Origin: Cladophialophora immunda
Taxonomy: Eukaryota > Ascomycota > Eurotiomycetes > Chaetothyriales > Herpotrichiellaceae
Length of the DNA stretch: 64,000 bases
Direction: 5' to 3'
Assembly (NCBI RefSeq): GCF_000835495.1
Contig: NW_015622546.1
Location: 2,234,883-2,298,882, forward strand
The notes beneath the pieces are model-generated. The model was not told the origin of the DNA. It did not search any database and saw nothing but the letters and a program-made list of their open reading frames with translations. Each line of letters opens with the position of its first letter. Positions within the stretch are counted from its first letter, which is position 1. The translations under genes were made by a program, and so were the position numbers. Below are positions 53,365 through 64,000 of the stretch, in pieces.

Positions 53365-55303
53365 CTTGGCTAATCTTTCGAGTCAAAGTACGCGAGACGT
53401 GGCAAATAGCTTGAAGGAATGTCCCACGAATGACACGCGATGTTAGATTGGTCAGTCGAGGCCCTCGTATGCCCACAAGTCCAGGGCAATACTCTAAATC
53501 CGGAGGGAGAGGGGAGAGAGGGGCAAAAGGAAGGCTGAAAAGTTCAAACACAAACGACAGAGGGGATGCTGCTGGCTATTTATTGTCTCACCGCGTGGTC
53601 TCCAAGAGGAAGGTGTGTTTTCACCATATCAAACTTTCAAGAGGGCTAGAGCTTTCAGTCCCATCGATCTGCCGAGAGCAAGGGCATCATAAGACAGTCG
53701 CAATACGAAATCTAGCTCGGTCTCCAGGAGCAAATCGAGCCCGAAAGGGAATTCCAAGAGGCCCCGCCCCCCTGGGGAACACATGGCGCGGGAAAATCGC
53801 CATTCAGAACTTGAGGGGCCGAGGATTTTGAGGTGATGGATGGGTTCATGTGGGCGCAAACGCCTCCACGAGCTGGATTTTCGGTGCATTATCCGGCTGC
53901 CTTAGCAGAGGTATACCCCCACGGGTCTGCGCCATCCGTGGCTTTTTGCGGCTAGATGGGAGGAGGTGGGCTCGCACGCGAGTTCTTCGAGGGCACCGGA
54001 GGGATACTCAAGGGCGCTCGCCGCGGCATCCTCGTAGGTAGTGCGTGGTGGTGGCACCCTACGCCAGGTGGGATTTTTCCAGGCGTTTTCCGACCGTAAG
54101 CAAGGCTCGGCGCCAGTACCAAGCGGAAGTGGACTGAGATTTTCGAGCCTCTGGCGAAGTTCTCACTCTTGTTTGTCGTCAGATGGATCCTCGTCTTGTT
54201 GACAGCATTGTAGAGGCGTGGCACTCAAGGCTAGATATGATCTGACGCTTGAGAAGAATCGACCTCGAGCTCTCCTCACCAGTATATGACCTTCATTCGA
54301 TGTCCCTATCCGAACGAGCCGAAGGAATTCCCGAATGCTGTGGCGTCGAAGGCACTGTGGAGGCTCTGACCGCGGAATTGAATCGCACTGCACAGCGCTC
54401 CAAGTATTAACAGACTCGGCTCCACATGCTTGTACTTGTACACCAAGTTCACATCTTGTAGACGAATTGCATGTGCTCAGCAGATATGTCACTCCACCCG
54501 TTGATCTCGCCAGAGAAAGTCTTGTAGGGTTTGGTCGAATAAGAGGAGTTCTTCTTTCATATGAGTGCCCTCACGAATTCGGATACGAACTGAAAGGGGA
54601 ACCATTTCGTGGTATAGGGTTCCCATTAGCAAGGCTTTGACGGGGTTCAGGAGATAGAACAGAGGTGTGGAAACATTGGCTGGAACTATGAGTCGGTCCG
54701 CTGGAAAGTCTGGCCGGAGGTGACTGCTACCGCACATAATATTGGCGACGCCACTTCTGGGATCGTCAAATGAATCCATGATCCTAGCCACTTAGCCAAA
54801 AGGGATGAAAAGAGCCGGTTACGGAGTTCATGCGGACAATCTTAAACGTTTACAACAAAAGTCGGCGGGACACATACCATGCTGAAGGCAGGGTGAGATA
54901 TTCCACACCTTGGTTCTTAGTATCAACCGAACCACCGGGTCCGTCGCGAGGCTGAGCAAGGCTGTACAAGGCTGTACAAGGCTGGCTGAGAGACCTACAA
55001 GATATTCCCTGCAGGACGGCAACAGCCATGCATACCGAACAGTCATTTCCGTGCCTCCAGATACAAGTTATGAATATGACAAGTTAATCGATTAAGACTG
55101 ACTGAAGTCTTCAGTGCTCTATCTTGTCTATGCTCTATCAAGAGGGTATCAAGAAATCTTTCTCTATGGCCCTCTCCAAGCGGATTTGTTTTGCATGCCC
55201 TCAAGAACTCCAGGCACTCCTTTTCTAGACAACCATTATTCGTTTCAATGCCTCCCAATGCACCTTGAGCCGTAAAATCATCGAAAGGTAGTCGTGTCAA
55301 CAT
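53365..55303. other. Long intergenic region
   Basis: About 1.94 kb. It holds the promoter of the second monooxygenase and the 3' flank of EF-3. A degenerate 10-bp tandem repeat lies at 54951-54990. Minus-strand frames 54492-54163 and 54791-54489 are open for about 100 codons each but start poorly and have no domain; they could be a decayed exon pair. No gene supported. Confidence 0.4.
54951..54990. repeat. Degenerate 10-bp tandem repeat
   Basis: Four units related to GCTGTACAAG; the two central units are identical and the outer two differ at a few positions. Confidence 0.75.
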
Positions 55304-58300
55304 CTAGTCGTCCTCATCCGAGAAGACTTCTTCGCCACGCTTTCTCCGGGCCATACGTTCCTTCTTCTTCTTTCTCAGCTCAGACGAAGTCAGCTTCTTC
55401 GCTTTCTTGTTGCCTTCGATCTTGTTGCCCTAATGAAAGGATTAGTCTTCGAGTCTGAGTATATATTGCGGTTGAACTTACCATAGCATCGAATTTCTCC
55501 TCTTCGTCGTCATCCTTCGCGGACAAACGAGGACCAGAGCCTTGCCCTTGCTAAAGTAAAGAGTCAGTAGAGCTTAACAACGACAACTCTAGGTTTGTTA
55601 GACTTACAATCCAGTTGTGTCCGCTGGGGGTCATTCTGCCGTTCATGACACTCCAGACCTCTTCAGTCAGAGACTCGGTGAACTCGGCGTTGTGGGAAAT
55701 GATGACGACACCACCCTCGAACTCCTTCAGAGCCTTGGAAAGAGCACCCAACGAATCACGGTCAAGGTAGTTGGTGGGTTCGTCCAAAACGATCAAATGA
55801 GGGCGTTGCCACGTGCAAGCGGCAAGAACGACCTTGACACGCTGACCACCAGACAGACCACGCATGCGGGAGTGGGAGATCAATTCAGCATCGAGACCGA
55901 AGTTGGCACCGTGTGCTTCAATCTCACGTCGGATCAGGGGTCGGAACTGACCGCTGGCCAGGGCTTCCTTCTGATCGACCTCGGCGACCATCTTCTGGTG
56001 AGATGCCAGGATTTCAGAGCGAGGAATCCAGGCGTTGTCAGCAGTCATCATGGGAGTCCATTTCTCGTTCTTCTGGCCAACGTTCTCGCCAAGAGCGAAC
56101 GAACACTCGTACTCGTACGAGTTCTTGAACTTTCTCCGGGCGTGGATGCCAATGACGCGTCGTTGAGTACCATCAATCTTGTAAATCTTGTCCATAGCCT
56201 TCTCGTCATCTTCAGTGACAATCTTGTTTGCGCGATCCATGGTTTCACGGTCCTCGCCAGTCTGGAATCGCCATTGGATGTACTCGGATGGCGTCTTGTC
56301 CAAATGGTTATCAATGTGAGCGAATGCGTGCTGTTTGATGTAGGCAATACGGATATTCTCGTGCTGGTAGAGCTCACCAGATGTGGGGATCAATTCACCA
56401 GTGAGCACATTGACCAGGGTAGACTTGCCAGCGCCGTTGGGGCCAATGACGGCGATACGAGAGCCGAGAGATACCTGGAAAGTGATGTCCTGAATCTGGG
56501 GCTTGTCGGTGCCTGGGTATTGGAATGCCATCTTGTTGACACGGACGATGGCCTTCGCCTTCGTCTTGACACCTTCAAGGAAACCAGGTTCTGGGAACTT
56601 GAATGACAACTCAGAAGCACCGAGCTCGAAGTAAGAGCGAGCAGACGGTACTCGCTTGGCGAACTCGGTCAAATTGCCACGGTATCTGCGCAGCTTGAAG
56701 CGCTCGTAGTGGATGACGTGCTGAATGACGTTGTTCAGGAATTTGGAATCGTGGGAGACAATGATGGAAGTGCAAGGAGAGTTGATCAGGTAGTTCTCGA
56801 GCCAGGCGACGTTCTTCACGTCCAAATGGTTGGTAGGCTCATCGAGCAGGAGAATATCGGGGTTTTCGAACACAGCGCGGGCAAGAGCCAGCTTCATCTT
56901 CCAGCCACCGGAGAGCGAGGTAATGGGGCCTTCCATCTGAGATTCGAGGAAACCGAACTCAAGGAGCTTGGCCTTGATCTCATCCACAGGGGTATCAATA
57001 CCGACAGATCTCAACTTCATCTCGGTCCAGCCAATGACGGTGAGTTCAGTATCAGCAGCATCCAGATCGTGCTCAACGAAAACGGTCTTGACCTCAGACT
57101 GCTTGGGGAAACCCTCAACCTGCTCGTTGTTGATGGCTCGCATGAGAGTGGATTTGCCGGAACCGTTGGGGCCGAGCAGACCATAGCGCTGGCCACGCTT
57201 GAGGCGGAGCGTTGTTTGGTTGAGAAGAATTTTAGCACCGTAGGCCAAGTTGAATGTGCAGTTGCAAAGATCCTCACCCTCCTCCTCATCTGGCTCGGCT
57301 TCGGGTTCGTCCTCGATACCAGGGGAAGCACGCTTGCGAAGAGTCTCGGCAACAGCTTTCGCGTCAGTTTCGCCAACGATGGTCTTGAGATATTCGACGG
57401 TGTTAGAAACCCAGTCCGGCTCATCGGTGATCTTCTCATCGATCAATTGGCCAGCGATGGCGGCAACGTAGTTAATGACAGTGTCGGCCTTGGCAACCGC
57501 GCCCTTGTGCTTTTGCTCGATGATTTCCTTCAAGATCGGCACAACAGTCGCGATTTCGCCAGCGTTGGAGATCTTGGGGAAAGAGCCGTCTTCCTTAACT
57601 GCACCGACTCGCTTGAGGGTGTCCAAGCCCTGCTTGGTCTTCTCACGCGCCTCGGGATCGGCCATGTTCTCGTAGTTCTTCGTGAGCGCAGGCATCAATT
57701 TGGGCAAGAAAGCTGCAACGATTTGAGGGTCTTCGACCAGTTTGCACATGTTGTCCACAATGACTGCAGACTTCCGCTTGATGGCAGTGTCTCGCTCGGC
57801 CAGGCCACGTTCCAGCAGAGGGACCATGATGGCCAAAGTCGGCTCGTGGACATCGGTGACGAAAGTGGTGGCACCAAGCAAGTGAACGGTCTCGGGGACG
57901 TTCTCAGGTTTAGCGATACACTTGATGAGCTCGGGAATGAACTTCTCGATATCCTTGTTTTCGATCAATTTGCAGATCTTCTCCATTGTGCCGTAGGCCT
58001 TCTTCTTGACTTCGGGCTTGGTATCCCACATTGACTCGGAAACGATCGGAATGAGGGTAGGAACGAGGAACGAGAGCTGGGTGGGAGCGGTTTCGACAAG
58101 GGCCTCGATGCAGTCGAGACCGGTCATCTTCTCGGGCCATTTCTGAGCCGTGATGATGGAGTTTCGGATGTGAGGGAGGGCGACCTTGACGGCGTTGGGG
58201 TTGATGGCTTTAACAATGGCAAGAGATGCGGCCTGCGCAGCGTTCTTGACGGAAACCATCTTGTCACCAACCGCAGCCAGAGCCAGCGGCAGGAGAGAGA

Positions 58301-58619
58301 TCAGGTAGGGCTCAGCACCGGGGGCAATGGTGGAGTGAGACGCGACGGCTCGGATGCCATCCAGAGCACGTTCTCGCACCACGGCATCCTTCTTGTTGGC
58401 GAGCTGCTTCTTCAAGATCTCGACAGCCTTGAGAGGCACATCGTGCTCTTCGATGGGGCCGTTCAAGAATGTGGCAACGTTGCCAGCGGCGCCGTTTGCC
58501 TCATCTTGGGACTTGGAGATGGACAGCTGATGCAGCAACTGCTCCAGGGTGGCGATCGACTGCTTCGTCTCTTTTGACGAGGAAGTAGGGGTGGCAGACA
58601 TGGTGTCGACAGAGGGCAT
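55304..58619 (-). CDS. TEF3: Translation elongation factor 3 (EF-3, ABC-F), 1068 aa
   Basis: Fungal ribosome-bound ATPase that helps release tRNA from the E site at each elongation cycle. Exons are 58619-55608, 55550-55482 and 55429-55304, with introns of 57 and 52 bp, both close to the 3' end. N-terminal HEAT repeats (about 20-330) and a four-helix part lead to ABC1 (Walker [12 protein letters not shown], signature [14 protein letters not shown], Walker [12 protein letters not shown]) and ABC2 ([35 protein letters not shown]) with the chromodomain-like insert between Walker A and signature of ABC2. The last exon gives the Lys/Arg-rich tail used for ribosome binding. I take the first ATG (58619); MSATPTSS at 58601 is equally possible. 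Confidence 0.97.
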
Positions 58620-60794
58620 GTCTAGAGGAAACTCGGGAGAGTTGGAAAAGGGATGGAAATTTCGACTCTGGTGTTTTTGTGGGTGGAAAATTTCAGGAAT
58701 GTGAAAAAAAGGCGGTCTATGTCGGCTGAAAGGGGTGCCCACGAAGACTGCGCTTCCCACGCCGGTCTTTCGCTCTATGCGGCGTCTAACAGAGGGAAGA
58801 AGGAATGTGCAAAGACTCTATCAACCAGAGAAAATGCAAGAGGAGTCTAGAGGGGGAGAAGAGGATGGGAGGAGAGATTGTAAGGAAGAAGGATGGTCAG
58901 GGTGAGCCGGCCTGGGTTTTATTTTGTATCTGGGCTTCGCCGTTCACTGCTCACAGAAATTTTTTTCGCTAGTGCTGCCGGTCCTCAAGGCCCCTGGTCT
59001 CTTCGCCAGTCATGTCCGGGCGCATCGCCCCATTTCACCCGGCGCCCCCATCACTCCCCCATCAAATGCCCTTCTCGCTCCCTGTTGACTTTGACCGCCT
59101 TCCTCTAGTCCATTGCCGCGTTGGCCGACCCAGACCGCAAAGAGACACTGTAACCAACATGGCCCCTCCGACATGTCCCAGAGCCAGAACTTTCCCGAAC
59201 GAATGAGTCCCGCCCGGAGATCTCGACGATCTCTCACCCAGTGTCGAGTGGCACGGATCTGTCTGGCCGAGCCAAAAAATCCCAGGAAAAAGGGGGCAAC
59301 ACAACAGAGCATAACAGGGGGGGAAAGGGTCTCGGTGTTTGCTGCCTACGAGTTCCCTTTGTCAGTCTTCTGGAAGACCTATTTTTGTCGCCACTCAGCC
59401 TTGGATAATCAACAAGCTACACCCTTCTGTTACAGCGCAGGCCAGCAGGGGGCCAGGGGGTTTCACACCAGTCCGCAGCCTGCAATTACGCCTACCACGT
59501 CAGATCTGAATGCCCAATGTCCTAACACGAGCAGCGGCAGTTTGAGGAGTACCAAGTTCCCCAAGTCGTCTTTTCCCAACCACACGGGGGACAATGTGTA
59601 AGCACGCACAGGCTTCGCCTCCCAGAGGGGCTTTTCCTCTGACTACCACCCGAGTGATTGGCGACTTATCTTGCCTCGAATAGACTGTCACCGTCCTACT
59701 CGTCAGACTTGCAGCAGTCGTCCCCCGCCCTTTTCCTTGAGGGACACTGGAGTCGCCCTTGAGGGGGGCGCTGTGGGAACATTTCAGGCGTCTCGCGTAT
59801 CAGAAATCTTTCTTATCGATAGGAATGGAACTAACTGATAAGAAACAATAATTTTCTCCCACATCTCAAAGGCTCCTGAAATCTCCCTGGGATCAACACG
59901 ACGCGCGACAGCGGCCTCAGAATGTGTGATGCATTCCTTGGATCAGCACCCCTGATCACCTCGCGCTCCTGTTATTGCAGCAAAGCTTGCTACAACAAGA
60001 GCACAGGTACATCCCGCGAAAACTTACAGGAGGACACCATCCAACCGCTGGGCCGCCAAAAAGTCGGCGAAACGTTCCTTTTACGTGCTTACCGATTGGC
60101 GGAGCCACCGAGCGCAGGAATGTGGCCGTTCTTAGTGGCTTGTCTCTGAGGTACTCGTAGTATCTTCGGTGCGAGCTGACTCTCGCTTGTTCAATATCGG
60201 GAATGACAGGGCCTGACGCAATTCGAATACTCAAACCATGACCGGAACTTTAGTCGCCCTTCTCTCAAGACAGAAGATGCAAATTTCTCTGCCGATGGGA
60301 TTCCCTTACGGCCTTATGCTCGGTGAAGAATATTGATCAAGGAAAATGGCTCACAATGCTGGCCACACCCAGATTGTGGTCAGTCTGTTCATCGTCTTCC
60401 CCCGGATTCTGACACTCAAGACTCCAGATATACCCCCTTCTAGCTCTCCACCATTGATAGTGACAAACATGAAGTCGCTGACATGCAGGGTGCTCTCCAT
60501 GGTAGTGCATGTCGTCCGGCTTTGCCACACTTTATTTCCCCAAGTTTCCTCAGGGCCAAGGGTTTCATGCCGCAATCAAACGGATCCCCTTTGCTAGATC
60601 TGAACGAGAAAGCGCGCTTTGGAGAGGGGGAAAAACCAAATTGCGAACAAGCGGAGGGTCGTCTAATCGTCATTGAGCACGTTCTCGCGTGGAAACATAG
60701 CACAAACGCCAAAGCACAAGGCAGACAAATGCAGCTAAAGACACTCGACACTCCTCCGAACCCACCGACAAGCGCCACGAACTCTTGACCTCGG
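58620..60794. other. Long intergenic region, EF-3 promoter
   Basis: About 2.2 kb between the EF-3 start codon and the stop codon of the glycine-zipper gene. The first 300 bp upstream of EF-3 are purine-rich on the plus strand, as expected of a leader. A 162-codon frame at 59113-59601 has no known domain and lies in C-rich sequence with little coding character. No gene supported. Confidence 0.4.
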
Positions 60795-61667
60795 TCAGTG
60801 ATGGTGACGATGCCTGCGCCTGCTGCTATCACTTTCACTGCTGCTACTGCTGACACTTCTCCTCCTGCTCCCCGACCTCCTGCGAGAGCGAGAGACGGAG
60901 CGGCTTCTCCGGTCGTCGTAGTCTTCGTAGTCTTCGCCATAAGCCTCGCCTTCCCGGCGTTCTTTCTTCTTGCGCTTGTCCTTCTCATGCTTGGACTCGA
61001 GTTTGTGACCGGCATATGCGCCGGCCAGCGCCCCAGCAACGGTGATCAGGCTGTTGCTGTGGCCGAGTTCATGGCCAGCCCCTGCGTAACTGTGTTAGAC
61101 CTTGTCCAAACGGCATTGCAGCATGGAACTTACATCCACCGACCGCGCCACCAAGGAGCGTTGCCCCTATCTCCTTCCCGGCCTCGTGTTTATCGTGACG
61201 TTTCTCTCCCCTTTCTCTTGACCTCTCCCTTTCTCTTTCCCTTTCACGCCTTGAGCCGCGGGAGCTTGGGCGGTCGTCATAGCGATCGTCATATCCTTGC
61301 GACGGAGGCGCATAATATGACGAACTGTCACCGGCGCGATACTGGCTGGCGGCAAAAGGGCCCGAGTTGCGACGTTCACGATTGTAGTCGTACTCGCCGG
61401 CGTACTGGCCAACCTGCATGCCGGAGGTACGGGGGGAAGATCTGTATTGGTCTTCGCGTGCAGGCTGATACTCTCCATACGAGGACTGGCACAGGGAGTC
61501 AGCCAAGACCCAAGGGTGGTCAAATCCCAAAGTCGATCAACTAGCCTTACCTGTGGAGCAGTGTAGCTTTGCCCACCCTCGTATTGTGATCGCGGAGGAG
61601 GCGGATATTGGTTGTGCCCGCTTCCTGGCGGAGGAGGATACGAGTTTGGGTTGTAGTAGTCTGACAT
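60795..61667 (-). CDS. Glycine-zipper protein with low-complexity head and RS-rich tail, 251 aa
   Basis: Exons are 61667-61551, 61485-61134 and 61081-60795, with introns of 65 and 52 bp and frames consistent across both. The N-terminus is Pro/Tyr/Gln-rich (MSDYYNPNSYPPPPGSGHNQ). The middle is Arg/Glu-rich with alternating RE residues. The conserved core, about residues 142-190, is a glycine zipper: EIGATLLGGAVGGWAGHELG, then ITVAGALAGAYAGHKLE, split by the second intron. It could span or insert into membrane as a two-helix hairpin. The C-terminal 60 residues are charged, then rich in Arg/Ser, ending in His. Proteins of this layout are common in filamentous fungi and some answer to stress; function here is unknown. 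Confidence 0.82.
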
Positions 61668-63183
61668 ATTGATATGGGTGAATCGAATCGCAATTCTTCA
61701 GAGACGAGCGAAGCAGAGATGCCGTCGCAATGTTTTCAAGGGCAAGGCATAGGGGGGGATGACAGCGGCATCACTCCTTAGTCATGCCGGGTATTGTCGC
61801 GGAGGGTGGCGGGGGCTGGCAGGCAGGCTGGGAGGCTGGCCGGAATGGCGGACAAACTATGACCTCATCGCTCCGAACTGCCACGAGGCCAGATGCGAAA
61901 CGCCAAGGCCCACAAGCCACCAAGCCACCACAGTCACAGGCTGGCGCCAAGACTCCTCACCTGTTTCACAAAATGCCTCTTTGCGACTTACTCAAGCAAA
62001 ATTGCAGTTCCGCCACCGTCCGTGATTGGGAGACTATCACGTTCAGACCAGAGACTTTGGTCGATCTCCATGGATCCCCCTCGAAGAATGAAAAACTTTG
62101 GGAAGCAAAGCAAACAAACAAACCCTTTCGCCCTGATTGAATCCTATCCTGGACCGGGGGAGATGAGAGATGAGCTTCGTGGCTTGTCATCTTTTGGAGC
62201 AGATAAGGACAGAAGCGTCTCTCAGCAGTCAGTCAGCTGTCAACAGAATATCGGCACCGAGTCTGCTCTCAATGACACCAGATTACGTCGACCAGACGCT
62301 GATTCAGATGGGATTGAAGTCGGGATATAGCAGCCAGCCAGCAGAACCAGGAGAAATTCTCCTGTGACATCAATCGCCAGCACCCTCCCTGACTCGGCAA
62401 GATTGACGGATGGGATTATTTGTGGTATACTCCCTGCACCTCAGAGCCTTGCCAGATCTCCCATAAGGCGACCAACCACTGTCGCTGACATGTAGCCCCA
62501 AATCGGAGAACACAGCCCATCCAGATGGTTACTTGGTTAGGTTCGGCGCACTCTCGGGATCTTTCAGTCGACTGGATTTTTTTCTCGCTTCCACCCCCAA
62601 TCAGCGTGTCTGCTAAGGCGCGGCTGTTCTCAACGGTACATTCCAGTTGGCTTCGGTCTGAACTGCGCTGACTTATCAGCCTCCACCGTCCCTCAGGAGT
62701 GGCATTCGGTGTCCTCGCTCAAACAAGGGGCATGCCGACTTTTCCTTTGACCTGAGTTAAGCTTAATTGAATGTGCCGTTCCATTGGGTGCAAGGCTGCC
62801 TCGCGGCGAGCCTTTCCGCCAACTCACTCCACTTGGGCGACCTCGTCGTCTCTCGCGTTTTGCGCACGGCCGAGTACGGCACTGAGGATCGAACCACATG
62901 CATATGCCTCTGAAATCAATGTTGGATCCTGGCGCCTTTTGGCACTGGGGCCGCACAGATTCTCGCGAGATGGTGTCCTGGTTGGGCAGCGAAGCCTCTA
63001 GATCGGTTTTGTCAACACTGCACGAGACTTCGTGGACCCATGGTATATATACATCACGTTCCCGGGTCTTCGTTACCCCCTTTGCGTCTCCCAGCTCAAT
63101 TTTGGCATTCTGATCTGCCCAAAGAAGCAGTCCTATTGTTCCAAACTATTTCCCTTGACTATTTTTAATTCGCCGAGCTCACC
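61668..63183. promoter_or_regulatory. Divergent promoter region, glycine-zipper gene and MFS gene
   Basis: About 1.5 kb between divergent start codons. It carries a good TATA element for the MFS gene (63044-63051). No coding content supported. Confidence 0.5.
63044..63051 (+). promoter_or_regulatory. TATA box of the MFS gene
   Basis: TATATATA lies 133 bp upstream of the ATG at 63184, a usual distance for an inducible fungal gene with a short leader. Confidence 0.55.
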
Positions 63184-64000
63184 ATGGACCAACCTCACAT
63201 ATCCCATGGGACCTCCCTAACCACCACGCCCACGGTGTCGGACGCTGGCGGGGTTCTGGAGCATGGCGTCGAGAAATCAGACACCAGGCTGACCCGGGCT
63301 TCGACTCGTCGGACGCTGGAGCATTACGAGACCAGACCGACGCAAGATGCCTCGGATTTGCTGGATTTGCCTTACGATATCCTCAGCGATGAGGCCGATA
63401 TGAACGAATATTTGGAGGAGACGACGACCGGTGTGATCCCCAAGAAGACAGTATCGAGGGTGACCGGGCGGCTCGAGGAACATGAATTGGTTACTTTCAA
63501 GATTGGCGATCCAGAAAACCCAAAGAATTGGTCCAAGCCCTACAGTATGTTTTTCCAGCGCCACATTGCATTTGTTTTCGTTGCTGCGCAAGTTGTTGAC
63601 CCCTTCTCCGAACAGAATGGTGGTGCACCATGACCGTGGCATTCACTTGCTTTACCGTCGCCTTCAATAGCGCTGTCATCACGGCCGACTTGGAAGGTGT
63701 TTCTGAACGATTCCACGTTTCAGAGGAAGTCTCCCTCTTGACCATCACCATGTTCGTCATTGGCTTCGGTGTCGGTCCCCTCGCCTTTGCGCCCCTCTCA
63801 GAACTCTACGGTCGGAAGCCGGTCTATGTCCTCACCCTGGGTCTTGCCGTCATCTTCGAGATCCCCTGCGCCGTGGCACAAAACATTGGTACTCTGTTGG
63901 TCTGTCGTCTAATCGACGGCATCGCCTTCTCTGCGCCCATGACCCTCGTCGGCGGCACGTTGGCCGATCTCTGGAAGAACGAAGAGCGGGGTGTCCCCAT
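63184..64000 (+). CDS. MFS drug/polyamine-type transporter (3' end outside window)
   Basis: Plasma-membrane major facilitator of the DHA1 drug:proton antiporter group by similarity. Exons are 63184-63544 and 63616-64000 and beyond. The ~120-residue cytosolic head ends in the family motif [10 protein letters not shown]. Membrane span one begins [18 protein letters not shown] after the splice; motif A after span two reads [13 protein letters not shown]; spans three and four follow ([14 protein letters not shown]). Roughly 250 residues are visible of an expected 550-600. It resembles fungal multidrug and polyamine exporters. Substrate cannot be told. Confidence 0.88.

Noticed and set aside
56709..58034. 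441-codon open frame on the plus strand opposite EF-3
   Set aside because: It is a mirror of the strongly biased codons of EF-3, which has every expected motif in its own frame. No domain seen in the antisense protein.
59113..59601. 162-codon plus-strand frame
   Set aside because: C-rich low-complexity sequence, frames on both strands equally open, no motif.
62880..62900. GATCGAACC resembling a tRNA B box
   Set aside because: The flanks cannot form a T-arm stem and there is no A box at the right distance upstream.

Overview
This is nuclear DNA of a filamentous ascomycete (Pezizomycotina). It encodes translation elongation factor 3, a factor largely confined to fungi, a Zn2Cys6 transcription factor and a Clr5-domain protein. 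Its genes carry short GT-AG introns (37 to 145 bp in my models), and one is the fungal LEM protein Src1. Gene density is about one per 2.3 kb on both strands, with no operons. The style of the accessory genes suggests a member of the Chaetothyriales or a related Eurotiomycete, but that is a weak inference. I found no rRNA, tRNA, CRISPR array or intact transposon. All exon structures were worked out by hand from reading frames and splice sites.

Layout. 1-7.7 kb: an accessory block holding a 5'-truncated Baeyer-Villiger-type flavin monooxygenase, a short-chain dehydrogenase, a regulator with both a C2H2 finger and a Zn2Cys6 cluster, and a divergently transcribed DUF3425 leucine-zipper protein. 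8-12 kb: a thiamine-binding-fold (Ecm15-like) protein, an orphan membrane protein and TIM17. 12.5-24 kb: an AZUL/HECT ubiquitin ligase, a histidine phosphatase, a coiled-coil protein and ribosomal proteins L30 and L10. 24.8-36 kb: an unknown protein, Src1, a four-helix membrane protein, a WDR5/Swd3 protein with an RS-rich head, and the polyadenylation factor Pfs2, the last two tail to tail. 36.5-44 kb: a DGAT1-type acyltransferase, a mitochondrial ABC exporter and Cdc37. 44.7-48 kb: a Clr5-domain protein and a protein whose N-terminus looks like a copia-type Gag. 48.3-53.4 kb: a membrane-anchored copper amine oxidase in tandem with a second Baeyer-Villiger-type monooxygenase. 55.3-64 kb: EF-3, a glycine-zipper protein with a basic/RS-rich tail, and the start of an MFS transporter cut by the window end.

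How the genes work together. The core genes are housekeeping: translation (EF-3, L30, L10), mitochondrial import and export, mRNA 3' processing, chromatin, nuclear envelope, ubiquitin and Hsp90 client handling. The two ends carry metabolic genes. At the left, monooxygenase, dehydrogenase and two candidate regulators could form a small regulated catabolic or secondary-metabolite module. Near the right, the amine oxidase/monooxygenase pair could act in sequence on amine-derived carbonyls. Both links are inferred from adjacency.

The most interesting observations are: competing 3' splice sites in SRC1 that would switch between one- and two-membrane-span forms; the possible domesticated Gag gene; a 14-bp exon next to a 37-bp intron in the dehydrogenase; the dual-DNA-binding regulator; and the GC-rich, apparently insertion-bearing amine oxidase.
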